Counted from the stretch's first letter, positions 9,201 through 18,360 are shown. The stretch: 64,000 bases of DNA from Rodentibacter pneumotropicus DSM 21403 (GCF_000379905.1 NZ_KB904040.1:124001-188000), one strand, 5' to 3'. Notes: a model not told the origin generated them from the letters alone. Made by a program: numbers and translations.

Positions 9201-10456
9201 AATTCTGATTCAACAATATTTTTTAGTAATTGATAGCCTTGTTCATTAAGATGTAAACCATCCTGGGTATAATCTAAATTCAATTTGCCGTATTGGTCAC
9301 TAAATTGGCTATCTAATGAAATCCATTTTACGCCTTTCAAGTTTGCTTTTAAGTATTTATTCAACTCTCTAATGACGGTATTGTCTCGATCAACACGTAA
9401 TGCAACCGGTGTAATCTCTAAAAAATAAAGCATAATATCTTCTTTAATTGCTTTTAACTTATCAATCACTTTCTGAATATCAGCCAAAACTTGTTCATTC
9501 GACCAACCATCATAAACAATATCATTCGTTCCAAACATTAAAATCGCTTTATCTCCAAGATCTTGAATGAAACCTTTATCCAAAATTAATTTAAGATATT
9601 GTTTTGTAGAAATTCCGGCAATCGCCAAGTTATTTACCGCTTGCTGCTTGAGTGTTTCAATGTTCCAATAATCTAAAATGGAATGTCCAATTAAACTGAT
9701 GTCTTTTAGTTGATCAAAGTTCTCTTTTTTTGACGTGATCGTTCTCTTAATGGTTTCTAATAAAATTTGTGTTTTGTTGCGTTGCTGAAGAATAAAATAG
9801 AAATATTCAAAATCAAGACGATCATCAATATCTACCGACACTTCTTTATCCATAAAATAAGCGATACATTTTTCACCATAAAAATGTTTTTGCTTTAAAT
9901 AAGCCTGCGGTTTTGCTGAGAAAATTGCTCCATTCGGTGAATATTCTGAATAATATTGTTGACGTGCATAATTGGAATAATCCAATTTAAAGTTTTTCAA
10001 ACTTTCATCTTCATCAATTTCACGCGTGAGCGTTGTTGGTTTGTGTGCATCTGATACAGAAACCAAAAAATCAAATTGATCAAAATGTTGCTCAAATTTA
10101 GCATTTGCTTCTTGAATATGTTGTGCTGTCCTTAATGGGGAAGTTGGTTGCAATAGTGCAAAATAATCAAAATCAATGTGCTGATACTTATTCAATACAT
10201 CTTCAATTACCACAAAAGAGCTGGCTTTATCTGAAGCCAACTCTGCAGAACGTTTTACAAATTCAATAGGATAATGTGAAAGTAAATCAATGTATTCTTG
10301 CGAATCTGTACTGACAATAATTTTTTCAAATTCCCCACTTTCCAAAGCAGCCTCAATGCTGTAAGCCATAAGTGGCTTTCCGTTTGCAAATAATACATTT
10401 TTATTTGGTAAACCTTTTGACCCCGATCTTGCCGTGATAATTGCAATTTTTTTCAT
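9197..10456 (-). CDS. neuA: CMP-sialic acid synthetase with SGNH-hydrolase domain
   Basis: Residues 1 to about 225 are the cytidylyltransferase: IITARSGSKGLPNKN at the N-terminus binds CTP, followed by LLQPTSPLR near 98 and the late acidic motif VDIDDRLDFEYF. It activates Neu5Ac with CTP to CMP-Neu5Ac. Residues 245-419 form an SGNH/GDSL-type domain: ISLIGHSIL holds the likely nucleophile Ser, FGTND near 295 the Asn block, and DGLHLN near 400 the Asp-His pair. In E. coli K1 NeuA, which as I recall has the same length, this domain is a sialic acid O-acetylesterase. Here it would counter the neighbouring NeuD. It overlaps neuC by 4 bases and lies 17 bases after neuB. Confidence 0.95.
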   Translation of the reverse strand: MKKIAIITARSGSKGLPNKNVLFANGKPLMAYSIEAALESGEFEKIIVSTDSQEYIDLLSHYPIEFVKRSAELASDKASSFVVIEDVLNKYQHIDFDYFALLQPTSPLRTAQHIQEANAKFEQHFDQFDFLVSVSDAHKPTTLTREIDEDESLKNFKLDYSNYARQQYYSEYSPNGAIFSAKPQAYLKQKHFYGEKCIAYFMDKEVSVDIDDRLDFEYFYFILQQRNKTQILLETIKRTITSKKENFDQLKDISLIGHSILDYWNIETLKQQAVNNLAIAGISTKQYLKLILDKGFIQDLGDKAILMFGTNDIVYDGWSNEQVLADIQKVIDKLKAIKEDIMLYFLEITPVALRVDRDNTVIRELNKYLKANLKGVKWISLDSQFSDQYGKLNLDYTQDGLHLNEQGYQLLKNIVESEL

Positions 10457-10463
10457 AAATTTG

Positions 10464-10472
10464 ACCGCTCTT
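10464..10472 (-). repeat. Degenerate uptake signal sequence between neuB and neuA
   Basis: ACCGCTCTT differs from the USS core ACCGCACTT by one base, and the flanking AAATTTG matches the AT-rich USS extension. It fills the neuB-neuA spacer and is the closest thing to a USS I found in the first 13.3 kb. It may be a decayed USS or one in formation. Confidence 0.5.
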
Positions 10473-10473
10473 T

Positions 10474-11511
10474 TTATTCTTGATTTTGGAAACGACTATC
10501 CTGGATAAGCTGATCTTCTTCAAAATCCATTTCGGCTTTTTTACCTAAAACATCATACCAAAACATTGGACTAATACCATTTCCCGGTCTCTTAGTCGTC
10601 AGGTTCTCTGTAGTATACATTTCTCCTTTTTTAATTGGACATGCAGCAATAATGGATTTACGCGCAACAATTTTATTTTTTGCTTCTGAAGTAGTCACAA
10701 TCTTTTCTGATGAGCCAAGAGATTTTTCAATGGCACGAATACCTTCACAAAGTAATTTTAATTCCTCAGGAGTCACCGATGCTTTATGATCAGGTCCCTC
10801 AAAATTTTTATCCAACGTAAAGTGTTTTTCAATGAAAGTAATACCATAAGGCACAGCAGCAAGACCTACAAAATAACCTGTCGAATGATCAGAAAAACCT
10901 AAATTATAATCAGAGAATACTGCTTTTAATTGATAAAATGCGTTTAAATTCACATCCTCATAAGGTGTTGGATATTCTGTATTACAATGAAGGATCGTAA
11001 TATCTTTCTTTGACATACCATTTTTCTCTAACACTACCAAAGCATCTTTTATTTCATCAATTGTAGCCATTCCGGTTGAAATCACAATATTTTTGCCTTC
11101 AATTGGTAAACGAGCAATTTTCTCTAAATAAGGCAAATTGGTTAATTCGCCTGATGGAATTTTCCATATTTTTTGATTTTCACCTGCAAGGAAATCAATA
11201 GATTCCATATCAAAAGGGGTTGAAAATACTTCTAATCCAAGTGAACGGGCATAAACTTCTAATTTACGGAATTCATCATAAGGAAGTTCTAATTTTCTGG
11301 TCATTTCAAGCTGACTATCTGCAGTACCAGTGGTAACTTTTTGATATTCTGCCTTAGGGGCATATTTTGAAATTAATTTATCAGCTTTAAATGTTTGGAA
11401 TTTAACGGCATCAACACCACATTCTTTGGCGACATCTACCATTTTTTTTGCTAATACAGGATCACCATTATGGTTACAACCAATCTCCGCTACAATAAAT
11501 ACTTGACTCAT
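10474..11511 (-). CDS. neuB: N-acetylneuraminate synthase
   Basis: NeuB condenses ManNAc with phosphoenolpyruvate to give Neu5Ac. The 345-residue protein opens VFIVAEIGCNHNGDPVLAKK, the start of the TIM barrel, with AVKFQTFKADKL near 35-46, IPSGELTNLPYLE near 118-130, STGMAT near 145 and GFSDHST near 200. Residues from about 288 on form the C-terminal antifreeze-like (SAF) domain, KSIIAACPIKKGE and GISPMFWYDVLGK, which closes over the partner subunit's active site. Length and domain order are normal for the family. It lies 2 bases after neuD, within the neuDBAC block. Confidence 0.96.
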   Translation of the reverse strand: MSQVFIVAEIGCNHNGDPVLAKKMVDVAKECGVDAVKFQTFKADKLISKYAPKAEYQKVTTGTADSQLEMTRKLELPYDEFRKLEVYARSLGLEVFSTPFDMESIDFLAGENQKIWKIPSGELTNLPYLEKIARLPIEGKNIVISTGMATIDEIKDALVVLEKNGMSKKDITILHCNTEYPTPYEDVNLNAFYQLKAVFSDYNLGFSDHSTGYFVGLAAVPYGITFIEKHFTLDKNFEGPDHKASVTPEELKLLCEGIRAIEKSLGSSEKIVTTSEAKNKIVARKSIIAACPIKKGEMYTTENLTTKRPGNGISPMFWYDVLGKKAEMDFEEDQLIQDSRFQNQE

Positions 11512-11513
11512 TT

Positions 11514-12143
11514 TTACTCAATTTCCTTAATTAATTTTGCGGGAACTCCAGCCACCACTGTTCGTGGTTTAACATTACGAATCACTACGGCACCAGCACC
11601 TACAATCGCACTTTCACCAATCCTCAACTGTCCTGTAATAACAGATGAACTTCCAATAAAACAATAATCTTCAACAATCACATCACCATTTAATGTGCTG
11701 TTTGTAGAAATATTACTATGATTACCAATATAACAACCATGCTCCACAAGTGATTTTGTGTTAATAATAACATTATTGCCGATAGTAACGCCGCTATTAA
11801 CAATTGCCATTTTTCCAACAAATACACCTTTACCTAAAGTCGAATGATCAGAAATAATTGATGTTCTATCAATTACATTAATAATATTACATTGGTATTT
11901 TTCTAGTTTTAAGTATTTTTCCAAACGGTAGCTATTATTGCCAATACTAATGAAAAAACTATAATTATTTCTTTCCTTAAACTCATCAATTGTTTTTGCG
12001 AAAATGGGATAGCCTAAATGAGTTGCCCCTTCTGGTTTGAAGTTATCAATAAACCCGCAAAACTCGTATTGAGAATCATCTAAAGAATCCAGTACTGATT
12101 TTGCATAGCCACCAGCACCAATAAATATTACTTTTTTCTTCAT
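11514..12143 (-). CDS. neuD: Sialic acid O-acetyltransferase family protein NeuD
   Basis: This 209-residue protein has the PglD/NeuD layout: an N-terminal Rossmann-like domain (KKVIFIGAGGYAKSVLDSL) followed, from about residue 85, by left-handed beta-helix hexapeptide repeats (ILE/V-G-x-x-x-x patterns such as VTIGNNVIIN and CYIGNHSNIS) and the closing AGVPAKLIK. Family members acetylate sialic acid using acetyl-CoA; in E. coli K1 NeuD is also reported to be needed for sialic acid synthesis. The start codon overlaps the wzz stop by one base (TAATG). The presence of both NeuD and the NeuA esterase domain points to controlled O-acetylation. Confidence 0.9.
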   Translation of the reverse strand: MKKKVIFIGAGGYAKSVLDSLDDSQYEFCGFIDNFKPEGATHLGYPIFAKTIDEFKERNNYSFFISIGNNSYRLEKYLKLEKYQCNIINVIDRTSIISDHSTLGKGVFVGKMAIVNSGVTIGNNVIINTKSLVEHGCYIGNHSNISTNSTLNGDVIVEDYCFIGSSSVITGQLRIGESAIVGAGAVVIRNVKPRTVVAGVPAKLIKEIE

Positions 12144-13261
12144 TATACCTTTCTACCGTTTTGGATCACTGAGGCGAATAAAATAATTAAAGTAGATAAA
12201 ATTACCCCAATAATAAACCCAATTACAAGAATTAAGGCTTTCTTAGGTTTATCCTTCATCACTGGATAATCAGGTGAAGCATGATAGCTAAACGCATTTA
12301 CTTTAGATTCTTTTACTTTTCTTAATAATGGTTCTAATTCTTCTAACTGTGCAGTAACTTGATAATATCTCGGTGGATACACAATCGCTTCTTGATTTAA
12401 CACCTCAACCTGAGCTTTTAAATATTTTTCACCCAGCATAAACAGATATGCACCATCACTCAATTTTGAATCGGAAAGAGGTAATTTTACTTCTGACATA
12501 GCAAGGGCTTGGGCTAAACTATCTGCAGTTGTACCAAACGATTTGGCATAATCTTTAATACCTGCCTCTTGAGCAATTTTTAATGCATTGTTTAAATTTT
12601 CTAATTGAACCTTTTTTTGAATAGCAAGATCTCGCTCAAATCTTATTTTTTCATAAGTTAAATCAGAAACAACTTCGTTAAAGTCAATGAGAAAATTTTC
12701 AACTTCAAGTTGATAAGCCTCTTTTCCTGCAAAAGTAATAAACTGCTGTAATGTTTCTTGCGCTTCAAGTGGTGTTTCAGCTATAAACTTTATTCTACGC
12801 CCTAATAAATCCGGCTCTTTTTTAGGATCTGGTTTAGTAATATTAATATCTTTAGTCATGAGATCAGAAAGAATACGCCGTTTTGACAACTCTTCTTTAT
12901 TTTTCGAAAGTTGTTGATAAATGTCTGACTGTTCAAAAAAAGTTTTACGTGTATCTAAAGATTCAGACATCAGATTAAATTTATCAAATAATGATTTTCT
13001 CAACCCATTAACATCAAACTCTTGTCCTAAGATTCGAGCATATTCTTTACGAACATTAAAATACTCTCCCAAGTCAGAAATTTTAGGCTCTATCACTTCC
13101 GCTTTAGAAGTCCATTGTTCTTTAGCAGTAAATGCATACACACCTGCAATCAAGGAGCATACAAATGCAGAAAGTAAAATCCAAATCTTCTTATTCCATA
13201 AAACTTTAATCAATTCAATGAGATCAATCTCATCATTATTAGCTGCATTTGTGTTATTCAC
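12143..13261 (-). CDS. wzz: Wzz-type chain-length regulator
   Basis: This 372-residue polysaccharide co-polymerase sets the length distribution of Wzy-made polymers. A first membrane helix follows IDLIELIKVLWNKKIW (about residues 30-50), a long periplasmic alpha-helical region runs from about 60 to 335, and a second helix with ALILVIGFIIGVILS lies near 338-362. The N-terminal Wzz box and the proline-containing segment before the second helix (SPDYPVMKDKP) are typical. It starts with GTG at 13261, 9 bases after GAGGA. It is the first gene of the leftward operon; a good promoter lies just upstream. No tyrosine-kinase domain is attached, so it is a Wzz/O-antigen type rather than Wzc. Confidence 0.92.
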   Translation of the reverse strand: MNNTNAANNDEIDLIELIKVLWNKKIWILLSAFVCSLIAGVYAFTAKEQWTSKAEVIEPKISDLGEYFNVRKEYARILGQEFDVNGLRKSLFDKFNLMSESLDTRKTFFEQSDIYQQLSKNKEELSKRRILSDLMTKDINITKPDPKKEPDLLGRRIKFIAETPLEAQETLQQFITFAGKEAYQLEVENFLIDFNEVVSDLTYEKIRFERDLAIQKKVQLENLNNALKIAQEAGIKDYAKSFGTTADSLAQALAMSEVKLPLSDSKLSDGAYLFMLGEKYLKAQVEVLNQEAIVYPPRYYQVTAQLEELEPLLRKVKESKVNAFSYHASPDYPVMKDKPKKALILVIGFIIGVILSTLIILFASVIQNGRKV

Positions 13262-13302
13262 TATAAAATCCTCAATGCTTATCCCATAAATATTAAGCGG
13301 GT

Positions 13303-13331
13303 ATTCTAGGCTATATTCCTTCCTTTCACAA
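13303..13331 (-). promoter_or_regulatory. Candidate promoter of the sialylated glycan operon
   Basis: On the minus strand TTGTGA (13326-13331) and TAGAAT (13303-13308) are separated by exactly 17 bases, a good sigma-70 match, with a predicted 5' leader of about 35 bases before the wzz GTG. No other strong promoter was seen upstream of wzz, so the neu-wzx-glycosyltransferase genes probably depend on it. Confidence 0.55.
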
Positions 13332-13375
13332 GGATGAGAATAAAGAACGTAAGATAGATGTAAATCAAAACTAAA

Positions 13376-13404
13376 AAAGTGCGGTCAAAATCAACCGCAC
13401 TTTC
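13376..13404 (-). terminator. Inverted USS pair terminating glnA
   Basis: Two USS copies in opposite orientation (13378-13386 and 13394-13402) form a GC-rich hairpin 30 bases past the glnA stop codon, with A/T runs on both sides so it could work in either direction. It is also the last perfect USS before the accessory glycan region. Confidence 0.8.
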
Positions 13405-13434
13405 TCTGTTTGGCATACCGTTTCCTAGCAAAAA

Positions 13435-14853
13435 TTACGCATAATACATCTCAAACTCTACCGGATGCGGGGTCATATTCAAGCGTTCCACTTCTTTACG
13501 TTTGATGCTAATAAAGGCTTCCACAAACTCTTTACTGAATACATTACCATGGGTTAAAAATTCGTAGTCTTTATCTAAAGCATTCAAGGCTTCTTCAAGC
13601 GAGCTTGCTACTGCTGGAATATCTTTAAGTTCTTCCGGTGGTAAATCATAAAGGTTTTTATCCATCGCATCGCCCGGATGGAGTTTATTCACGATACCGT
13701 CTAACCCCGCCATTAATAAAGCAGCAAAAGCTAAATATGGGTTTGCCATTGGATCGGGGAAACGGGCTTCAATACGAATCGCTTTCGGGCTTGTCACAGC
13801 AGGAATACGGATTGAGGCGGAGCGGTTGCTTGCAGAATAAGCCAATAACACCGGCGCTTCATAACCCGGCACTAAGCGTTTATAAGAGTTGGTGCTTGGA
13901 TTAGTAAAGGCATTTAATGCTTTGGCGTGTTTGATGATACCGCCGATATAGTAAAGTGCGGTTTCAGAAAGACCGGCATATTTATCGCCTTGGAAGATAT
14001 TTTTACCCTCTTTGCTTAATGACATATTACAGTGCATCCCCGAACCATTATCACCGGTAATCGGTTTCGGCATAAAACACGCTGTTTTACCATGTTCAAG
14101 CGCTACGTTTTGCACAACATATTTATAGATTTGGGTTTCATCTGCTTTTAAGGTTAAGCTGTTGAATTTTGTGGCAATCTCGTTTTGACCAGCTGTTGCC
14201 ACTTCATGGTGATGCGCCTCAATAACTAATCCCATTTCTTCTAAAAGCAAACACATTTCAGAGCGAATGTCGTGTGCACTATCAATTGGTGCAACGGCAC
14301 AATAACCGCCTTTTTTAAGCGGACGGTAAGCATTATTGCCTCCCTCATATTTTTTATTGGTATTCCATGCTGCTTCTATGTCATCAACAGAGAAAGAAGC
14401 ACGGTTCATAGAAATGTCAAAACGCACATCGTCAAATAAAAAGAATTCCGGTTCAGGACCAAAGAATGCTTGATCGGCAATACCGGTAGAACGCATATAA
14501 TTTTCAGCACGAATCGCAATAGAACGAGGATCACGATCATAACTTTGCATCGTAGTAGGTTCATACACACTACAACGAAGCGAAAGCGTCGGGATTTGCG
14601 CAAACGGATCGACAACGGCGGTTTCAGCCATTGGCATTAAAAGCATATCGGCTTTATTGATAGTTTTCCAACCTTCTACGGATGAACCGTCAAACATTTT
14701 ACCGTCTTCAAACATATCTTCATCCACAAGATTAACCGGAATAGATACGCCGTGTTCTTTACCTTTAATATCAGTAAATCGAAGAAGCACGAATTTAATA
14801 TCATTTTCTTCAATAAGTTTAAATACATTAGCGATGGCATTTGCGTTTGACAT
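13435..14853 (-). CDS. glnA: Glutamine synthetase type I
   Basis: GlnA makes glutamine from glutamate, ammonia and ATP. The 472-residue protein begins [18 protein letters not shown]; the frame is open further upstream to 15132, but GAGGA sits at the right distance before the ATG at 14853 and the extension lacks family similarity. The catalytic core shows FDGSSVEGW near 50, [10 protein letters not shown] near 130, [13 protein letters not shown] near 265 and RIPA near 345. [10 protein letters not shown] near 395 holds the tyrosine adenylylated by GlnE in the I-beta subtype, so activity is probably controlled by adenylylation. It is transcribed away from typA and ends at an inverted USS terminator. 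Confidence 0.97.
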   Translation of the reverse strand: MSNANAIANVFKLIEENDIKFVLLRFTDIKGKEHGVSIPVNLVDEDMFEDGKMFDGSSVEGWKTINKADMLLMPMAETAVVDPFAQIPTLSLRCSVYEPTTMQSYDRDPRSIAIRAENYMRSTGIADQAFFGPEPEFFLFDDVRFDISMNRASFSVDDIEAAWNTNKKYEGGNNAYRPLKKGGYCAVAPIDSAHDIRSEMCLLLEEMGLVIEAHHHEVATAGQNEIATKFNSLTLKADETQIYKYVVQNVALEHGKTACFMPKPITGDNGSGMHCNMSLSKEGKNIFQGDKYAGLSETALYYIGGIIKHAKALNAFTNPSTNSYKRLVPGYEAPVLLAYSASNRSASIRIPAVTSPKAIRIEARFPDPMANPYLAFAALLMAGLDGIVNKLHPGDAMDKNLYDLPPEELKDIPAVASSLEEALNALDKDYEFLTHGNVFSKEFVEAFISIKRKEVERLNMTPHPVEFEMYYA

Positions 14854-14974
14854 AGTAGTTCCTCTATTTGCTGGGTAAGGATTATTAAAATAGGGCACAT
14901 TATAGCGTAATCCCTCGCGCTTTTCATTGGATTTATTTTTCTGATTTAACATAGCGGGCAATATAAAAGTCATG

Positions 14975-15125
14975 TATAATTCCCGCCCTTTCGTGCCAAA
15001 ATAGGGGCAATTTACCGCGTAGGGAGTGTGAATTGCCTGCAACCCACGCACGAAAACAACAGACCTTTTAATTCGTGCGTGAAACCCTGTTTCATACACC
15101 CTACATAACCTATTCAGAATAAGCA
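14975..15125 (+). promoter_or_regulatory. Promoter and structured 5' leader of typA
   Basis: A TATAAT at 14975-14980 would start a leader of about 140 bases. The leader can form several helices. CACGCACGAA (15045-15054) pairs with TTCGTGCGTG (15072-15081). GTAGGG (15019-15024) pairs with CCCTAC (15099-15104), and the helix continues inward with GTGTGAA (15026-15032) against TTCATAC (15091-15097). An alternative hairpin, GGCAATT (15006-15012) with AATTGCC (15031-15037), overlaps and excludes the long helix. I see no good ribosome binding site in the 15 bases before the typA ATG. This suggests a folding leader; its function is inference. Confidence 0.5.
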
Positions 15126-16976
15126 ATGACAAACAAAATTGATATTAACAAACTGCGCAATATTGCGATTATCGCGCACGTTGACCATGGCAAAACCACA
15201 CTTGTAGATAAACTTCTTCAACAATCCGGTACTTTTGAAGCAACACGTGGCGATATAGATGAACGTGTGATGGATTCTAATGATCTCGAAAAAGAACGTG
15301 GCATTACGATTCTTGCCAAAAACACCGCAATTAATTGGAATGATTACCGTATCAACATTGTCGATACACCGGGACATGCTGACTTTGGCGGTGAAGTAGA
15401 ACGTGTTCTTTCAATGGTCGATTCTGTACTTTTAGTGGTGGATGCCTTTGACGGCCCGATGCCACAAACCCGTTTCGTTACTCAAAAAGCCTTTGCTCAC
15501 GGATTAAAACCGATTGTTGTAATCAACAAAGTGGACCGTCCGGGTGCCCGCCCTGATTGGGTGGTGGATCAAGTATTCGATCTCTTTGTCAACCTCGGGG
15601 CAACTGATGAACAGTTAGATTTCCCGATTATTTATGCTTCTGCACTGAATGGTGTTGCCGGTTTAGAACATGAAGAATTAGCAGAAGATATGACACCGCT
15701 ATTTGAAGCCATTGTTAAACACGTTGAACCACCAAAAGTGGAATTAGATGCACCGTTCCAAATGCAAATTTCCCAATTAGACTACAACAGCTATGTTGGG
15801 GTAATTGGTATCGGTCGCATTAAACGTGGTTCGATTAAACCAAATCAACCGGTCACTATCATTAATAGCGAAGGCAAAACCCGTCAAGGGCGTGTTAGTC
15901 AAGTGCTTGGACACCTTGGTTTACAGCGTTATGAAGAAGAAATGACCTATGCAGGCGATATCGTGGCAATTACCGGTTTAGGCGAGCTCAATATTTCCGA
16001 TACCATCTGCGATATCAATGCCGTTGAAGCCTTACCGTCATTAACCGTTGATGAACCGACCGTTACGATGTTCTTCTGCGTGAATACTTCACCGTTTGCC
16101 GGTCAGGAAGGAAAATATGTCACTTCACGTCAAATTCTTGAGCGCTTAAATAAAGAATTGGTACACAATGTGGCGTTGCGTGTGGAAGAAACTCCGAACC
16201 CGGACGAATTCCGTGTCTCCGGTCGAGGCGAATTACACCTTTCAGTATTGATTGAAAATATGCGCCGTGAAGGCTATGAACTCGCCGTTTCCCGTCCAAA
16301 AGTCATCTATCGTGAAATTGATGGTAAAAAACAAGAGCCTTACGAACAAGTCACTATCGATGTAGAAGAGCAGCACCAAGGTTCTGTGATGGAAGCCTTA
16401 GGTATTCGTAAAGGTGAAGTACGTGATATGTTACCGGACGGTAAAGGCCGTGTTCGTTTAGAATACATCATTCCAAGCCGTGGCTTAATCGGCTTCCGTG
16501 GTGAATTTATGACGATGACTTCCGGTACCGGTTTACTTTACTCCAGCTTCAGCCATTATGATGACATCAAAGGCGGCGAAATCGGTCAACGTAAAAATGG
16601 TGTATTAATTTCTAACGCAACAGGTAAAGCCCTTGCCTATGCCTTATTCGGTTTACAAGAACGCGGCAAGTTAATGATCGATGCCAACGTAGAAGTGTAT
16701 GAAGGGCAGATCATTGGTATCCATAGCCGTTCGAACGATTTAACCGTCAACTGCTTGCAAGGTAAAAAACTCACCAATATGCGTGCATCGGGTAAGGATG
16801 ATGCCATTGTACTCACCACACCAGTAAAATTCAGCCTCGAACAAGCCATTGAATTTATTGATGATGACGAATTAGTGGAAGTGACGCCTGAATCGATCCG
16901 CATTCGCAAAAAACTTTTGACGGAAAACGATCGTAAGCGGGCAAGTCGAACCACAACCAGCACAAGTACTCACTAA
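15126..16976 (+). CDS. typA: Ribosome-associated GTPase TypA/BipA
   Basis: TypA is a translational GTPase related to EF-G that binds the 70S ribosome and supports 50S assembly, especially in cold or stress. The 616-residue protein starts [20 protein letters not shown]; the P-loop AHVDHGKTT is near 17-25, switch I includes ERGITI near 56-61, [12 protein letters not shown] near 80 and NKVD near 130. The second domain, EF-G-like domains III and V and the BipA-specific C-terminus follow, at normal length. The gene diverges from glnA across 272 bases holding its promoter and a folding leader. Two terminators follow the stop codon. Confidence 0.97.
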   Translation: MTNKIDINKLRNIAIIAHVDHGKTTLVDKLLQQSGTFEATRGDIDERVMDSNDLEKERGITILAKNTAINWNDYRINIVDTPGHADFGGEVERVLSMVDSVLLVVDAFDGPMPQTRFVTQKAFAHGLKPIVVINKVDRPGARPDWVVDQVFDLFVNLGATDEQLDFPIIYASALNGVAGLEHEELAEDMTPLFEAIVKHVEPPKVELDAPFQMQISQLDYNSYVGVIGIGRIKRGSIKPNQPVTIINSEGKTRQGRVSQVLGHLGLQRYEEEMTYAGDIVAITGLGELNISDTICDINAVEALPSLTVDEPTVTMFFCVNTSPFAGQEGKYVTSRQILERLNKELVHNVALRVEETPNPDEFRVSGRGELHLSVLIENMRREGYELAVSRPKVIYREIDGKKQEPYEQVTIDVEEQHQGSVMEALGIRKGEVRDMLPDGKGRVRLEYIIPSRGLIGFRGEFMTMTSGTGLLYSSFSHYDDIKGGEIGQRKNGVLISNATGKALAYALFGLQERGKLMIDANVEVYEGQIIGIHSRSNDLTVNCLQGKKLTNMRASGKDDAIVLTTPVKFSLEQAIEFIDDDELVEVTPESIRIRKKLLTENDRKRASRTTTSTSTH

Positions 16977-16980
16977 ACAA

Positions 16981-17014
16981 AAAATGGAATCAGCGCGATG
17001 ATTCCATTTTTTTA
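16981..17014 (+). terminator. Terminator of typA
   Basis: AATGGAATC (16983-16991) and GATTCCATT (17000-17008) form a hairpin followed by a T run, 6 bases past the typA stop codon: a typical intrinsic terminator. Confidence 0.8.
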
Positions 17015-17019
17015 CATTG

Positions 17020-17049
17020 AAAGTGCGGTTAATTTTCACCGCACTTTTT
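17020..17049. terminator. Inverted USS pair between typA and alaA
   Basis: USS copies at 17021-17029 and 17038-17046 face each other with an 8-base loop and flanking A/T runs. It lies between two converging genes and ends 2 bases before the alaA stop, so it can stop transcription from both sides. Confidence 0.8.
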
Positions 17050-17050
17050 C

Positions 17051-18265
17051 TTATTGATGATAATTCTCTAGGAAACGCCCTAACTTTGTAATCGCTTCCT
17101 CCAACTGATTCACATAAGGCAAAGTGACAATTCGGAAGTGATCCGGTGAGTGCCAATTAAACCCTTTACCATGAACAAGCAACACTTTTTCTTGGCGGAG
17201 TAAATCCAACACCATTTTTTCATCACTGTGAACATTAAATTTTTTCACATCAATTTTCGGGAACATATAAAGTGCCCCCATAGGCTTCACGCAACTAATG
17301 CCGGGAATTTGCGTGATCAACTCATAGGCTTTATTGCGTTGTGCCAATAAACGACCGCCCGGCAAAATAAATTCATTAATACTTTGATAACCGCCTAACG
17401 CTGTCTGAATCGCATGCTGCATTGGTACATTGGCACACAAACGCATTGAAGCCAGCATATCCAAGCCTTCAATATAGCCTTTCGCATGATTTTTCGGACC
17501 ATTTAGAATCATCCAACCTTGACGGAAACCGGCGACACGGTAAGCTTTCGATAAACCATTAAAAGTCACTGTTAATAAATCAGGTGCTAATGCCGCAATA
17601 TGATGATGAACAGCATCATCATATAAAATTTTGTCGTAAATTTCGTCCGCAAAAATAATCAGATTATGTTGACGAGCCACTTCCACAATTTCTTCCAACA
17701 AGGCTTTGCTATATACCGCACCGGTTGGGTTGTTCGGGTTGATAACCACAATGGCTTTGGTTTTGCCATTCACTTTCGCCTTAATATCAGCAATATCAGG
17801 GAACCAATCCGATTCCTCATCACACAAATAATGCACGGCTTTACCACCGGAGAGGGTCACTGCAGCGGTCCATAATGGATAGTCAGGCATTGGTACTAAG
17901 ACTTCATCACCATCATTTAATAAGGCTTGCATTGCCATAGTAATCAGCTCAGACACGCCATTGCCAATATAGACATCGTTCACCGTTGAGCCTTGGATGC
18001 CCTTTGATTGATAATATTGCACAATGGCTTTACGGGCAGAATACAATCCTTTGGAATCACAATAACCTTGTGCGGAAGGCAAATTACGCAGCACATCTAC
18101 CAAAATTTCATCCGGTGCTTCAAAACCAAATGGCGCAGGATTACCAATATTTAATTTTAAAATTTTATTGCCTTCTTCTTCCAAACGGAGCGCTTCTTTG
18201 TGTACCGGTCCGCGAATGTCATAACAAACATGTTCCAATTTATCGGATTTGGGGAATAATCGCAT
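17051..18265 (-). CDS. alaA: Alanine aminotransferase AlaA (PLP-dependent)
   Basis: This 404-residue class I/II aminotransferase matches the YfbQ/AlaA group, which makes alanine from pyruvate and glutamate. It begins with FPKSDKLEHVCYDIRGPVHK and shows INPNNPTGAVYS near 178-190 (contacts to PLP and substrate), DEIYDKILYD near 208, and GLSKAYRVAGFRQGW near 240, with the PLP lysine in SKAYR. Near the C-terminus FRIVTLP holds the carboxylate-binding Arg. Length is normal. It converges on typA and diverges from menF. Older annotations of H. influenzae call it an aspartate aminotransferase. Confidence 0.92.
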   Translation of the reverse strand: MRLFPKSDKLEHVCYDIRGPVHKEALRLEEEGNKILKLNIGNPAPFGFEAPDEILVDVLRNLPSAQGYCDSKGLYSARKAIVQYYQSKGIQGSTVNDVYIGNGVSELITMAMQALLNDGDEVLVPMPDYPLWTAAVTLSGGKAVHYLCDEESDWFPDIADIKAKVNGKTKAIVVINPNNPTGAVYSKALLEEIVEVARQHNLIIFADEIYDKILYDDAVHHHIAALAPDLLTVTFNGLSKAYRVAGFRQGWMILNGPKNHAKGYIEGLDMLASMRLCANVPMQHAIQTALGGYQSINEFILPGGRLLAQRNKAYELITQIPGISCVKPMGALYMFPKIDVKKFNVHSDEKMVLDLLRQEKVLLVHGKGFNWHSPDHFRIVTLPYVNQLEEAITKLGRFLENYHQ

Positions 18266-18360
18266 ATCTAATTCCTTTTATTTTTGTGCAAAGTGCTTTG
18301 GGTCTGTGAACACCTAATTTACGCTGAATTTTCAATCTTGAAAAGATTTTGTAAAAAAAT

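Noticed and set aside
1..13370. Tetranucleotide phase-variation repeats in the glycan locus
   Set aside because: I looked for runs such as CAAT, AGTC or GCAA repeats and saw none; only homopolymer A tracts occur.
14854..15132. A 93-codon N-terminal extension of glnA
   Set aside because: The extension overlaps the typA start and structured leader, has no family similarity, and a good ribosome binding site precedes the ATG at 14853.
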